DNA of 25,289 nt from contig JBKEBP010000049.1 in assembly GCA_047973235.1 (NCBI GenBank), positions 1 through 25,289 of the forward strand. The letters are read 5' to 3'. Both the position numbers and the translations under genes were made by a program. This DNA comes from Aequitasia sp047973235 (GTDB lineage Bacteria > Bacillota > Clostridia > Lachnospirales > Lachnospiraceae). The notes under the pieces are model-generated. The model had not been told where the DNA came from, made no database searches, and was given only the letters and a program-made list of their open reading frames with translations. Below, one piece after another: positions 25,135-25,289 of the stretch (position 1 is the first letter of the stretch; the number at the start of each line of letters is the position of its first letter).

Positions 25135-25289
25135 ATGATATAGATGAAGGATTACTCTATTACATCTTGGAGATTCTACTCCATTCATGCTGATCATCCT
25201 TTTAACATCTATATAGTTAATAGTTACATCTTATAATCAGGTATCCCAAATGCTATAATGATTCTCATAAGAATCGTAGCTATGGTCGC
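25123..25289 (-). pseudogene. possible frameshifted 3' end of a gene running off the right edge
   Basis: The minus strand is open from the window edge to a TAA at 25226-25224, and a second open stretch of 35 codons (25230-25123) continues in the -1 frame, as if one base were missing near 25228. Its last 21 codons also start with an ATG (25188) placed 8 bases after AAAAGGA, so a small separate peptide is another reading. The family is not recognised. Confidence 0.2.

Overview
The window looks like chromosomal DNA of a low-GC Gram-positive anaerobe, most likely a Lachnospiraceae-type Clostridium relative. The reasons are AT-rich sequence with strong AGGAGG-type ribosome binding sites, lipoprotein sugar-binding proteins, two YesM/YesN-type two-component systems (sensor kinase plus AraC-type response regulator), carbohydrate ABC transporters without their own ATPase, and an IS91-like element with a small acidic partner ORF. 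Assignment below phylum is inference from gene style, not from a marker gene.

Layout, left to right. (1) 1-~1490: an IS91-family (HUH/Y2 transposase) element, open at the left edge, with a 59-residue accessory ORF, a terminator and a terminal hairpin. (2) 1493-6735 (minus): a tightly coupled operon of a divergent GH115-like glycosidase (664 aa), a sensor kinase and a response regulator, joined by a stop-start contact (TAAATG) and an 8-bp overlap and closed by a strong terminator. An AraC-family regulator (6876-7703, plus) is divergent from it. (3) 7772-14521 (minus): sugar ABC operon 1 (binding protein, two permeases, terminator), then a canonical GH115 alpha-glucuronidase gene broken by an in-frame TAA and a -1 frameshift, then a small carbohydrate-binding-like protein. 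(4) 14652-17938 (minus): a second sensor kinase/response regulator pair with its own terminator, directly upstream of operon 1. A pair of identical 10-bp direct repeats 21 bp apart lies between this pair and operon 1. (5) 17998-24333 (minus): operon 2, of LacI-family regulator, binding protein, two permeases and a GH42 beta-galactosidase, ending in a 12-bp-stem hairpin. (6) 24334-25289: a 418-bp spacer with the operon 2 promoter, a small unrecognised gene, a large hairpin, and remnants of an ORF running off the right edge.

Taken together this is a plant-polysaccharide (hemicellulose-type) oligosaccharide uptake and processing locus. Lipoproteins would capture extracellular oligosaccharides, permeases powered by an ATPase encoded elsewhere would import them, and cytoplasmic GH115-type and GH42 enzymes (none has a signal peptide) would remove glucuronosyl and beta-galactosyl residues. 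Four regulatory modules (two kinase/regulator pairs, AraC, LacI) would control it. The broken GH115, beside an intact but divergent GH115-like gene, suggests substrate range is changing or that the break is strain- or assembly-specific. I see no rRNA, tRNA, CRISPR array or prophage.
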